Positions 51,134 through 62,862 of a stretch of DNA of 64,000 nucleotides are shown here, one piece after another (the first letter of the stretch is position 1; each line of letters begins with the position of its first letter). The position numbers and the translations under genes are program-made. The notes beneath the pieces are model-generated. The model saw only the letters and a program-made list of their open reading frames with translations, was not told where the DNA came from and searched no databases. Origin of the DNA: Misgurnus anguillicaudatus (lineage: Eukaryota > Chordata > Actinopteri > Cypriniformes > Cobitidae); assembly GCF_027580225.2 (NCBI RefSeq), contig NC_073340.2, positions 20,406,001 to 20,470,000 of the forward strand, written 5' to 3'.

Positions 51134-52453
51134 TGGTTATATTCGTTGAGAATTATGAGAGTTTATCATGAATTTCACATACGGGGTCACATATGTGTCA
51201 TTACAGGTCAGTTATTTTTTAATAAGAGAGGTTATTAAAAGGCGTCTGGGCCGGGCAGCAATGTTGTACATGCAATGGAAAACATCTGTTTGATTGATTT
51301 AATACAGACAGTAACGTCTTTTATACTGCCAGCGTAGAACTAAAATAGAAAGACCAACATAAGGAAGCACTAAGTAAAAACATTTCCATTCCAGTTTATA
51401 AGAAAAGGAATTTCACTTTCTCTCTCTGCTTTGAGAGACCCTGACAACTACAAGAATGTCTATTGACCTGATTAGGTAAACAAACACTTAAATGTCAAAT
51501 CTTTGTGGTTTTAAAGGCCAAAGATCAGCTTTTAAATCCATGCTGCTGACCTCTGCGAGGTCACGTGACACATGTTCAGCACGTGCATCCTGAGGCCTGG
51601 CATTAGTTGAGCTGTTATTTTGTGGAGATGAGCTGGTCTCTGCATCCTTTCCCTCAGGCCTTTTCACCTCTAAGAGAGGTCACCTGTTCTAGGAAATTCT
51701 TGACTGCCGTTTGTGGTAAAGAAGCAATGTGTCCTAAAATCCTCCTATGCCATTCACTGGAGCAAAAATAACAGAATTATTAACAGTTCCTTAGAAATAA
51801 GTTCACTGAACCAAAATGTGCCATTTTATTGTTAGATGGCAGATAACATCAGGGATTGCATAAATAAGTAGCCATGGGGATAGTTGCCAGAAGTCGAGAG
51901 TCTATGATGTCATTGTCGTTTAAAGGTTGTGAATTTCTTTAGGCTTGGGGGTTCAAAACAAGCTATTTCGCATGAGAGATTTTTAAATATAAGCCACACA
52001 CATAATAATAACTGCATTTATAAACTCTTACCTAGTTGATCAACAACTGTTTTTATGTTATGGTCTTTAGAAAAAGTCCTCCAGGTTTGCACACTCTGTT
52101 TTTCCAGCATCTTCTGCATGCTTGGACCCTTTCCAACAATGATGTTGAAATTCATCTTTTTACACTGAGGACAATTGAGAGATTCATGATAACATTTACA
52201 AAAGAAACAAAGATCCTCAAGAAGGCAAAATAATATATTAGGGGTACCAAAACTTTGGAACAGGATGATCTGTGTACATTGCTAATATTTTGTTTTCAGA
52301 GAAGCATAAACGTATTTTACAGAAGGTTGCATCTAAAGGGGATTACTAAATTAAAATTAAAATTATAATCTTTAAACAAAATAATAACAATTAACACCGA
52401 TCATCCTGTTCAAAAGTTTACATACCCCTGGCTCTTATTGTGTTACCCTGTTG
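51134..52453. other. Intergenic, nothing recognised
   Basis: Unique sequence. Two TTGGAACAGGATGATC / GATCATCCTGTTCAAAAGTTT strings near 52255 and 52398 are inverted and may be the ends of a small unnamed element. Confidence 0.35.
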
Positions 52454-52461
52454 ATAGAGAT

Positions 52462-52802
52462 TAGGGCTGCACGATAAATCGCATGCGATACCACGCGCAT
52501 CACGTCAGTAATGCCGGTTCCTTGATTAGTAGTAAATCGCTATCAGCTGTTTTCAGATAGAGCAGCTTTAACTACACAGAGCCATAGTTCCCTGACAAGC
52601 TGGGCCATATCGCATACATATCACAGGCGATATGTCCGCGATAATTAATGCGAAATTGCCCCGATTGTCAGTGAACTACGGCTCTGTGTAGTTAAAGCTG
52701 CTCCATCTGAAAACAGCTGATGGCGATTTAATACTAATCAAGGAACCGGAATTACTGCGGAGATAAGCCTGACAAACACATGCGATTTATCGTGCAGCCC
52801 TA
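52462..52802. mobile_element. hAT foldback MITE (TAGGGCTGCACGATAAATCG), exact 8-bp TSD
   Basis: Both ends begin TAGGGCTGCACGATAAATCG in inverted orientation. Further arms of over 100 bases (CCGGTTCCTTGATTAGTA, CAGCTGTTTTCAGATAGAGC, AGCTTTAACTACACAGAGCC) also pair. ATAGAGAT is duplicated exactly at 52454-52461 and 52803-52810. Confidence 0.92.
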
Positions 52803-52806
52803 ATAG

Positions 52807-53054
52807 AGATGCACCGATATATCAGCCAATGACCTGTATCAGTAGATAAAAGCAATTTTTCACATTATCGGCCAATAGTTTAAAAACAGACGATAGTCAT
52901 GGTGATATATCCTGTCAATCAAAAGAGAAAATGCAATGAATTTGAGCTCTGTGTATAGAAAATGTAAAGAAAACATCACTAGTTTAATTTTGAGTAATAA
53001 TGGTCATTTGATGAATAATTAATCTTCAGAATTTAGTTAATGCAAGTTAATCGG
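52807..53054. mobile_element. Left end of an ATGCACCGATA-type transposon
   Basis: AGATGCACCGATATATCAGCC followed by ATTATCGGCCAATAG matches a transposon terminus common in fish. It leads directly into the 41-bp minisatellite, which appears to be an expansion of this element's interior. Confidence 0.5.
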
Positions 53055-54085
53055 TATCGGCATCACTACCTGCAGATACCAGTATGAATAATCACCTATC
53101 AGCATTAGTATCGGCAAATTTCAGTCTGAATATTCTGTATCCGCATCATTATTGGCAGAAATCAGTCTGAATAATCGGCTATCGCTATAGGTATCAGCAG
53201 ATATCATTTGTAATTATCGGCTATCGGTATTGCCATTATTATCGCCAGATATCAGTCGGAATAATCGATATCTGCATCATTGTCGGCTGATATCAGTCTG
53301 AATAATCAGCTATCGGTATCTGCATCATTATTGGCATATATCAGTCTGAATAATCAGTATCTGCATCATTATCGGCATATATCAGTCTGAATACTCACTA
53401 TCAGAATCATCATCGGCAGATATCAGTCGGAATTATCGTTATCTGCATCATTATCGGCAGATATTAGTCTGAATAACCGGCTATCTGTATCTGCATCATT
53501 ATCGGCATAATCGGTATTTGCATCATTCTCGGCATATATCAGTCTGAATAATCACTATCAGCATCATTATCAGCAGATGTCAGTCTACATAACCGCCTAT
53601 TAGCATCAGTATCGGCAGATATCAGTAATAATAATCGCCTATCCGTATCGCCATTATTGTCACCAGATATCAGTCTAAATAATCGACTATTGGTATATGC
53701 ATCATTATCCGCATAAATCAGTCTGAATAATCGGTATTTGCATCATTGTCGGCAGATATCAGTCTGAATAATCGGTATCTGCATCATTATCGGCATATAT
53801 CAGTCTGAATAATCGGTATCTGCATCATTATCGGCATATATCAGTCTGAATAATCAGTATCAGCATAATTATCGCCATAAATCAGTCTGAATAATCGGCA
53901 TCAGTATCGGGAGATATCAGTCTGAATAATCGTCTATCGGTATCTGCATCATTATCGGCATTTATCAGTCTTAATAATCATATCTGCATCTGCATCATTA
54001 TCGGCAGATATCAGTCTGAATAATCGGCTATGAGGATCTGCATCATAATCGGCATATATCAGTCTAAATAATCGTCTATCGGTAT
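53055..54085. repeat. 41-bp minisatellite, about 23-25 units
   Basis: The core unit is TATCAGTCTGAATAATCGGT followed by ATCTGCATCATTATCGGCATA (41 bases). Variants carry an extra CTATCGGT block of 6-9 bases or lack part of the unit. Adjacent units near 53755-53850 are nearly identical, so the array is still homogenising. There are no spacers of unique sequence between units, so this is not a CRISPR array. Confidence 0.92.
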
Positions 54086-56449
54086 CAGTGGAATCTTTAT
54101 TTCTTGAGCATTAGGAAACGTTTGTATCTTGTATCTAGTAAGAGAGAGGTTGGGTTGGTTTGGAAAACAGGGGATCTATGTTTCTCTTTGACCCCCCTGC
54201 CCAGGGTTCTGATTCCACCACTGGTGCGGCAGGTTAAACTGAAAAGTTTGTTTTCTTTTTATTAAACGTTTGACTAAACACATCTGTGCTGCGGGCTTTA
54301 GAAACTTCTCTCCCCATCACACCCTGAGAGCTCAGACACAGACGGAGAGAGATTGAGGCGTACAAATGAGCAAAGGAGAAATACACGTGGATCTGCTGGA
54401 TAGGAAGCACATGTGCGCCTCCATACATCCCCAGGGAGCAGCTCCACCCTTTACTCTCCTCGTACTTCAGACCTTCTCTCTCATTCTCTTTCATCTTCCA
54501 AACTTCCGAGAAAAACACTCTCCGAATCTCATCTGCTTTTCACTGTTGTTTTATTCACCCACTTTTCTCTAGTCGTCCACGCTCTCGTGTATCATCTTGC
54601 TCCCTTTTGTCTTTCCCCCATTCCCTTCTTTCCTTACTGTCAGAGCCATGACTCGAGATTCCACACATGCCTTTAATTTGGGAAGGGAGGGAGCCCAGGA
54701 GTGCAGCTAGCTTACAGCTCAGGAATTTTCCACATACGTTGGGTGGGAGGCAGAGGTGCGGGGCCACCAGCAGCCCACTTCGACCCCCAACCCCTTCGCT
54801 GAGATCCAACCGCACTGTCTGCTTAACGAGTGGCCATCAAATGAAGGTGGCGGAAAGGTCACCAAAGCAATAAAGAAAAGGAAGAAATTGAGATGGGAGG
54901 AAAAGAAGTGATTTGGAGAGGATGGAAGAGTTCCTGAAATGAAACTGATACTGTGAATCTATACACTAAAGCAATGAGATTGAATTTACAACCAGTGCAT
55001 TAAGGCATTTGTTTACAGACAACAATCCATAATCCCTTAGGGGTAAGCAAGAACATAACTTGAAGTCTGATCTCAAAGTCTAGACAGACAGTGCTAATAT
55101 TATCACATCCATAGTGATGTTAGATTTCCCTTTAGGAGGTAAACTCAACTGACATACCTTGGCTGTCAAATGTATTGTGTGACTTTTCATTTTCTTTCTC
55201 CGCCTACTTTATTTATATGCCTCTGGCTCTCTTGACGTTTAGATAAAAAGGGTGTGATGGAGGAAAGCAGTACTGGGTGAGATTTTGAGAGATTTTTTGA
55301 GATGTTGAGTGTTTTCGTTGACACTGAGAAGGGAGAGGAAAGTCTCCAAGAGTTAAAATAATAATTACAGCAGGCTTTGATTTGTACAACACTACAGACG
55401 TAACTGGGTCTCCCTCATTTCTTTAACACTTTTGAAATGCAGAAAAATATACATATCTCTCTGGTAATGAATGCTGCAGTTTTGTGGAAAAGCTTTTATG
55501 TTGAAAGACGCAGAATTTGAGAGCCCTCTTTCATTTAACTTCTGCCTGCCCAATGATGGATTTACTCAAGACGCTGTATAATATAATCACTGTTTGGCAA
55601 ATGAATTAATGGGGAATAGAGAAAACAATGCGTCTACATTTGCAGCTGGCATGCATCGGGGCATGTGTTTTCGTTCATAATAACTATTAATCACAGTTTT
55701 GACGGCCTGCTGAATTGTGAATGTTTTGTTGTTAAATTATCAATCAAATATTTAGTCATGTCTCATATGGTTTTACAGAATATCTCAATAAGTCTGTGTT
55801 TTAATGATATGATGTATTACACTAACATTCCACTTCTTGGCAGAGATGTATTTGAAATGTATAAAGTTTAAATTGGACGTTTATTATAAATTCAGGAATT
55901 TCAAAATGTCTTCAGGCCAGCGCTCTCTCCCACCAGTGGCTAAGAAATCAAAACATAGGCGTGTGGCATGGAAATAAGGAAGTATGAAACAGTTTTTTCT
56001 TTTTCTTGTTTGGCTGGCGGAGACATCCAGTGCAGCCAGAAACACATGGTTTTTATTAATCTCACGTCCAGTGCGGTGAACAGCTCTCTGGAGCTCCTAA
56101 TGACCTCCCAGAAAGCATTTGTACGTATAAATGTCAATTGTGTTATATTTATGTGTTATTTTGGTTTTATCCGGAATGCATCAGCTATGTGTGAAATCTA
56201 TTCTGTGCTCGCAAGAAAATTGATATTGATATATTTTTGAAGTGCTAGGTATTACACTTTTGAAATCAGGCCAAAGCACTTAACATACACATTGCATATT
56301 GGAATTTGATAGCATATTAAAAATGTATCCAAATTTGACATATATATGAATTGGTCTTTGTACATTTATTTGCATACCAAATTGTGATTGCTCTTTTCTT
56401 CGTTGCATGTTTAATTATATGGAATATATGTGTGCAAACCTGAACCTGC
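54086..56449. other. Long unique stretch, no exon confirmed
   Basis: 54300-54870 is GC-richer and pyrimidine-rich with overlapping short frames on both strands, none with recognisable domains. 55920-56140 is also of normal complexity and free of repeats. Either could hold regulatory DNA or part of a noncoding transcript; nothing in the sequence proves it. Confidence 0.35.
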
Positions 56450-56877
56450 TTAAATGGGACATTTCACAAGACGTTTTAAAGATGTCAAATAAATCTTTGG
56501 TGTCCCCAGAGTATGTATGTAAAGTTTTAGCTCAAAATACCCCACAGATAATTTATTTTAACATGATAAAATTGCCACTTTGTAGGTGTGAGCAAAAATG
56601 TGCCATTTGGGTCCTTTAAAATGCAAATCTCTGCACTAAATGGCAGTGCTCTGGTTGGATAGTGCAGATTTAAGGGGTGGTATTATCCCCTTCTGACATC
56701 ACAAGGGGAGCCAAATTTCAATGACCTATTTTTTCACATACTTGCAGAGAATGGTTTACCAAAACTAAGTTACTGGGTTGATCTTTTTCACATTTACTAG
56801 ATTGATTAAAGCACTGGGGATCCAATTATAGCACTTAAACACGGAAAACTCAGATTTGCATGAGATGTCCCCTTTAA
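56450..56877 (+). mobile_element. TTAA-type MITE, family A, third copy
   Basis: TTAA then ATGGGACATTTCACAAGACG, through CCCCTTCTGACATCACAAGG and AGAGAATGGTTTACCAAAAC to TGAGATGTCCCCTTTAA. It is full length and in the same orientation as 13595-14012. Confidence 0.85.
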
Positions 56878-57258
56878 AACTTTTTCTTTTGCTATCATGC
56901 AAGCACTGGTAATTTATTTCAAAAATGTATATCTGGGTTGCTTTGTGCTATATTTTATTGTTAGCTACGCCTACAGCTAATAGTTGTGAAGAATACCCCT
57001 GTCTACATTTCTGCAAATCCTGAAATATGTTGCTCCTGGTACATATATCGCTGCCTCTTTCTGTTGGAGTGTCCACTAGGGGCACAGGAGATGCTTGTTT
57101 TTCCTGCGTTTTAATATGGTTACAAAGCAGACTTTGTCTTTACTGTCAGGACCGATCATGTTTGATTGAGGTATGTCAAGAATTTGTTGTTTACAGGAAC
57201 ATAGTGGCAACTTAAAGAAAAACATCAGCGTTTTTCAATATTTTACTATGTTCTTACA

Positions 57259-57475
57259 TTAACTCATTCCCCCCCCAGCATTTTTAAAAAAAAAGTTGCC
57301 AGCCAGCGCCAGCATTTTTCATGATTTTCACAAACGTTTATAAAAGTGTATAAGTTGCGCCACCTGGTGGATAATAGCGGTATTGCGGAAAGCCGGGAAT
57401 TCTCTTCATTGGCAGGGAAGCGGTTCCTCTTAATTAACGAGTTATCTCGTCAATGGCGGAGAAAGAGTTAACTTA
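57259..57475. mobile_element. TTAACTCATTCCCC-ended MITE
   Basis: The left TTAACTCATTCCCCCCCCAG and the right TGGCGGAGAAAGAGTTAA are inverted relatives. The interior is the reverse complement of the end of the 36-290 repeat, and the right end matches 38752-38800. Confidence 0.75.
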
Positions 57476-57799
57476 GACGAAATTAATACATACCTATCTT
57501 TTTTCAATGCGGGCACTTTATCTTTGTACAGCTCATTGTGAATGTCTTAGCATTTAGCCTAGCCCCATTAATTCCTTAGGATCCAAACAGGCATAAATTT
57601 AGAAGCCACCAAACACTTCCATCTTTTCCATATTTAAAGACTGTTACATGAGTAGGTACACGAGTAAGTGTGGTGGCACAAAATAAAAGTGGCGATTTTT
57701 AAAGCCGATAAAAAAACAAGAACTATATTATATGAAGGAAGAGCACTTAGTTTGCAGCACTTCCACCTCGGGCGCAGTAATATTGATGGAAATATTAAT

Positions 57800-58052
57800 T
57801 TAAAGGAACAGTATGTAAGAAATGTATATCAATTAATCATAAAATGGCCCTGATATGTCACTAGACCTTAATAAATCATTTTCATTTCAAATACTTATAT
57901 TACTGACAACAGTGGTCCGGCCAGCATATTGTCATTTAAAAAGTGGAGCTGCAGCCTTCAACTGATGTTTATATTGTCATGTTGTGTATTGGCCACCAGT
58001 TGTGTGATTGCAGTACCAGTTTTGGCCACAATCCTACATACTGTTCCTTTAA
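57800..58052. mobile_element. TTAA-type MITE, family E
   Basis: TTAAAGGAACAGTATGTAAG on the left; CCTACATACTGTTCCTTTAA on the right. The right TTAA (58049-58052) is also the left TTAA of the next element. Confidence 0.88.
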
Positions 58053-58870
58053 AGGGATAGTTCGGCCAAAAATGATATTAAACCCGTGATTTACTCACCC
58101 AAAAGCCGTCCGAGATGCATATGTCCATCATTTTTCAGACAAACACATTTTCAGTTATTTTAGAAAATGTCTTATATCTTTCAGCTGCTAAACAGAAAAG
58201 TTACGGGGTCCACATCCTTCAAGTCCAAAAAATGTGCATATATCCTTCCCCAAAGAAATCCAAACGGCTCCAGGATGATAAATAAAGGTCTTCTGAGAGT
58301 AATCCATGCGTTGTTGTTGTAGAAATATCCATATTTAAAACTTTATAAACTAAAATAACTAGCTTCCGGTAGCGGCGGCATCTTAGACTCCTCTGTATTT
58401 AGGAGAGAGTATCAGCGTAGTGTACGCACTTTTCTTAGTGACGTATGACAAATTCGGAGGGCGGGGGTACAGAGCAGCAGCAGAGAAACCTCTGTACGCT
58501 GCGTAAAGCTCTCATCCTGAATGCGGATGCGACTAAGATGGCGGCATTACCGGATGCAAGTTATTTTGGTTTATAAAGTTTTAAATGTGGATATTTCTAC
58601 AAGGAAACTGTGCAGATTACCCTCAGAGGGCCTTTGTTTATCATCCTGGAGCCGTTTGGATTTATTTTGTGAAGGATAGATGCACATTTTTTGGACTTGA
58701 AGGACGTGGACCCCATTACTTCACATTTGATTAACTGAAAGATCTAAAACATTTTCTAAAATAACTGAAAATGTGTTTGTCTGAAAAATGATGGACATAT
58801 GCATCTCGGACAGCTTCGGGGTAAGTAAATCATGGGTTTAATATCATTTTTGGTCGAACTATCCCTTTAA
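58049..58870. mobile_element. Angel-related long foldback element, 822 bp
   Basis: It is bounded by TTAA and AAGGGATAGTTCGGCCAAAA at the left, with the inverse TTTTTGGTCGAACTATCCCTT at the right. The arms pair over about 330-350 bases (GATGCATATGTCCATCATTT against AAATGATGGACATATGCATC, and CCAAACGGCTCCAGGATGAT against ATCATCCTGGAGCCGTTTGG). A central segment of about 130 bp around TCGGAGGGCGGGGGTACAGA is unpaired. No coding frame. Confidence 0.9.
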
Positions 58871-61282
58871 GTAAAAAAAAAAAACTTTAGATTTTAGGCA
58901 TTACCAATTAAAATCATTTTTGGAGTTAATCCAACTTTTTACAGTGTAATACTTAAAATACATCTTTATGTTTTAGTCGTCTGTGTTTCATTAAAATTAA
59001 ACCTCAAGAACAGCATAAGTCGATTAGGGATACCGTGCACTTACCATAAATAATTTCCAATTTATTTGTGTATGTGCAACAAAATGAGAAAAAACAAACG
59101 GCTCTAATGGACATTCCACTGAAAGATGAAGTGATGTACCAGGAGCAACGCTACATCAACGGTACAACAATTTTAGGTAATGCAAAAGTGTAGGCAAAGG
59201 TATGTGGACCTGGGTTGTATTTTTATCTCTCCCATACTCTCGTACCTATGGCCTTAATATTTTCTATTTCTGGCTGCCATAATGGAAATTTGCAGCTGTG
59301 GACTATGATTTGGAACATCAAGTATTCCTATAATATCAGATGTGGATACATTATGTGTGTACATTATACATTTTTTTTAGGTGGCATTCTCTGTTTTCTC
59401 ATTCCTGTATATTTACAGTAAATGTTTTCCCATGAATCAGCCAGGAGGGTTCAGCTCCAGACCTGACCATACTCAGTCTGTTTTTTTCTCTCACACAGTC
59501 AGTCCTTTCACGCATTGTGTCTTCGCAGAACTTTTAACCTCTTTATCATGGCTAACTCCGATGCTGCTTGGCTTGACCTAACCGGTGAGGTTAGAGATGA
59601 AGGCTGGAATAGTTCAAAGGTTAATACAGAGATCACAGGGTCATGTATGGTTTGTGTGAAAAGTCCTCCTTGATTACGGGCAGTAGGTTGCATGCTTTGG
59701 TAATGACGTACATTTCACACTAATCCATAACCAACATTTGAAGTGACTAGTTTCAAGTCTATTTAGACAGAGAGATAAAAGACACATAAACCATGAAAAA
59801 AGACTTGATGTCCAATATTGAGATAGTGGTAGAGGAGTGGGTGGGGAGGAATGATAAATCCTGTGATCTCTCTTTTGATCACATGCAGACAACCGAACCT
59901 ACAAATAAGGCGTAATTACACCCTTTCTGTGTTTTATGTGCTAAAGTGGAATCGGGTGGGGGTGAGGTGGAAGTAGACGGTTCAGTCCAAATAAGGACTT
60001 GAAATTAACCACAATCAAATTTTGATGTTGTTGACTGTTAATGCAGGAACCACTGAGAATAAATGGGTGGCCCTCAGGGGCCAAAGTTTTACCAGTGCTC
60101 CAAATCAGGGTGGGGAGGATAGGAAACACACAGTGGGCCGAAAAAAACTATTTATTGAGCACTTAAGCCACACTCTAAAATGTTAAGATGCCTTTGCACC
60201 ATACAACAACAATAATAATTTTCAAGCAAAACATTAAAATGTCTTACATTTCTAGGTATAAAACAACACAAATTATTCAAAATTAGGAACATTCTAATTG
60301 TTAAATGCTAATGATGAAACAATATTAATGTGAAGGTTCCTTTATCAAAGCATCTGTGTGAATTTTTTTTGGGGGGCCATAATACATACATTGTCGTGTA
60401 CTATGATGTTATACTTAGATAAACTGTATGCTTGCTTGCTTGTCACTGGTCAAATGTTGAGAAGCTGTTATGCCACTGTCTTGTGATTGGCTCTATTTAT
60501 AGACTTCTGTTTTCTTGGTTGGTATCTGTGTTGATGATAAGGATTGCGATATCTCACTTCCCCGCTCTTTATCAGTTGGAATGCAAACAAGCTATCAAAT
60601 GTTGCACCATTTAAACACAGCAGAGGCAAACTGGGAATTCTGTAGGCAAGGAATTTTTTTCGGAGGGGATGAGATTATTAGCTGATGGTTATGTAAAGGT
60701 CACACTTTGTCAAAGAGGAATTCCCAGACTCAGGGCAGTCACTGGCTGGTATTCCCACAGTGAAAATGTTGGGATGGGAGGAAGGATGGGAGGAGAGTGT
60801 TACTGTGAGGTCATTTCATGAGGTGGGAAGATGGGCTGGGCTGAGAAGAAACATACTGTGGATAATGGAAAACTTCTGTAACTGTTAACGTTAAGAATCC
60901 CACCTTGTAAACTCCCAAAGATCCACTGTAGCCTTTCTAGATGCTTAGTCTAGGAATCAACAGAGACTCAGACAGCACATCCACAGTCCATTGACCGCCT
61001 TATGCACATATTGCATACAAAATAGCAATGATTCTGTGAAATTGTTCATTCCAATGTATTTTTTTAATCAGTCAAGTTTGAAAGAATGTTTGAAGGATCA
61101 GGTTGAATCGGAGATGCAACCTTGTCTCAAAGTCTCAATCTAATGATGAGATTAGGAGTATCAAAGTTTGATTTCAATCTTTGGCATGACCTTACTCAGT
61201 CAATACTAAAGACATCAAGGTTATTTTTTACACTGAATGTACTTTACATTATGCAGGATGATTTTTATAAGGAAAACACTAT
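58871..61282. other. Intergenic or intronic, no exon confirmed
   Basis: Mostly unique sequence. A possible exon at 59529-59584 is described among the findings. No other recognisable structure. Confidence 0.35.
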
Positions 61283-61484
61283 GGGGCGGTTTCCCGGACA
61301 GGGCTTGTCCTAGTCCCAGACTAAAATGCTTTGAATTTAAAAACACCTTCCTGATTCATTTAAACATATTTCGTTGACATTGTTTTGTCTCAAGATGCAC
61401 ACCTGTAGTGTTTTTTGTAAGGTATGTTTGTAAAAACATCTTAAATGACCTAATATTAATAAACCCTGTCCGGGAAACTGCCCC
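61283..61484. mobile_element. GGGGCGGTTTCCCGG-ended MITE
   Basis: The left GGGGCGGTTTCCCGGACAGG and the right CCTGTCCGGGAAACTGCCCC are near-perfect inverses. The interior is shared with 41770-41928. Confidence 0.88.
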
Positions 61485-61731
61485 TAAATCACAAAAAAAT
61501 GACATTTGCTGGGTTTTACAGGCAAGGTCACATATACACCATATGTGATATTCAATATTTTGACAGACATTGAAGGGACAGTGCTTGGACTCTTCACAGT
61601 CCATATACCTTTTCCATTATATTTAAAATGTTTACTGTATAGATATTCATAGTGACATCATTTAGATTAATGTTTCCATCCAGGAGTAGCAATGTCTAAT
61701 CTATTTAAAGGCCAAGTTCTGTATTTTACAC

Positions 61732-62463
61732 TTAAAGCCCTGTTTTTAGATGTTTATGATAAAATAGAACGGGTTTGACTGAAGTTTGGACATATTGGAG
61801 AGTTTTCTGGTGTTTGTTCTATCACCTCCCTCTGCAATGGCTGCATAGGTGCACTGGAGCAATCCTTCCTTAAATGCATTAAACTTTCGTTTACAAAGAC
61901 ATGAAACTCACCGAGTGGTCAGGGGTGTTCACTGATATCCTCACACAAAAATCGCTGCAAAAGATGCTTTCCAACAGCTGTTTTAGCTTTTGTTGTAAAC
62001 TTGTGGACCTATTTTTCCAAACGCCTCACACCCGTATATTCTTCCGTTGAAAGCTTGAATAATAGACACTCCAGCCCAGTTGGGGGCGATAATCCACCTT
62101 TGCCAATTGCAAGAATACAAACAACGTTCCCGGCAGCGGAGTAATACCGTACCTCACAGCACATCTAATACAAGTCAATGGAGTTGGACAAAGACTACGA
62201 TAAAACCTGTTGGAATGCTTCTTTTGCAGTGATTTTTGTGTGAGCATATCAGTGAACACCCCTGACCACTTGGTGAGTTTCACGTCTTTGTAAACGAAAG
62301 TTTAATGCATTTTAGGAATGATTGTTCCTGTGCACCTATACACCCATTGTAGAGGTGGGAGGTAATATAACAAACACCCGAAAATTCTCGGGCCAGCATC
62401 ATATGTCAAATTTCACTCAAAACCCTTCTATTTTATCATAAACAATCTGAAAACAGGGCTTAA
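61732..62463. mobile_element. Long foldback element, 732 bp, TTAA-bounded
   Basis: TTAAAGCCCTGTTTTTAGAT on the left; ATCTGAAAACAGGGCTTAA on the right. The arms pair over about 250 bases (TGCATTAAACTTTCGTTTAC against GTAAACGAAAGTTTAATGCA, and GTGGTCAGGGGTGTTCACTG against CAGTGAACACCCCTGACCAC). The right TTAA is shared with the next element. Confidence 0.9.
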
Positions 62464-62862
62464 AGAGCAACTAAACCCCAAACCAACTTTTTTTAGTTAA
62501 TGTTCTGTAAGAATGATGCTTTATTAGTGCTGTTCATTGATTTTAGTAAGTTTTTTGACATTTGGATATAAAGTGTTTCAATACTGCAATATATGGTGTA
62601 AAAACGTCTGAGTGCTGCCCTCTTCAGGTTGAACGGTGGCTACTGCAGTTGAATTTTCCTATTGGATGTTGAGTCCAAAAAATGACTCGTGACGTAAGCA
62701 GATTCAAGCTCACCACGCCCTTGTCACGATCTCACCACACACTTGGTACGAGCTCAGTTCGTCCCCTCTATCTCCATTGGGATCTGCCCACTTTTCTAGC
62801 ATTTTTCAAATATTGCCAGTGGGCGGAGTCAGGCTCTGACCAGGGGTTTAGTTACGCTTTAA
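62460..62862. mobile_element. TTAA-type MITE, family F, abutting the foldback
   Basis: TTAAAGAGCAACTAAACCCC on the left; GGGGTTTAGTTACGCTTTAA on the right. The interior has CTGCCCTCTTCAGGTTGAAC and GTGGGCGGAGTCAGGCTCTG. Confidence 0.85.

Noticed and set aside
53055..54085. Regular repeats that could suggest a CRISPR-like array
   Set aside because: Units are contiguous 41-bp tandem copies without unique spacers, in a vertebrate chromosome. It is a minisatellite.
54234..54873. Cluster of overlapping frames in a GC-richer patch
   Set aside because: Frames overlap on both strands, which is what higher GC without stops gives. None looks like a known family.
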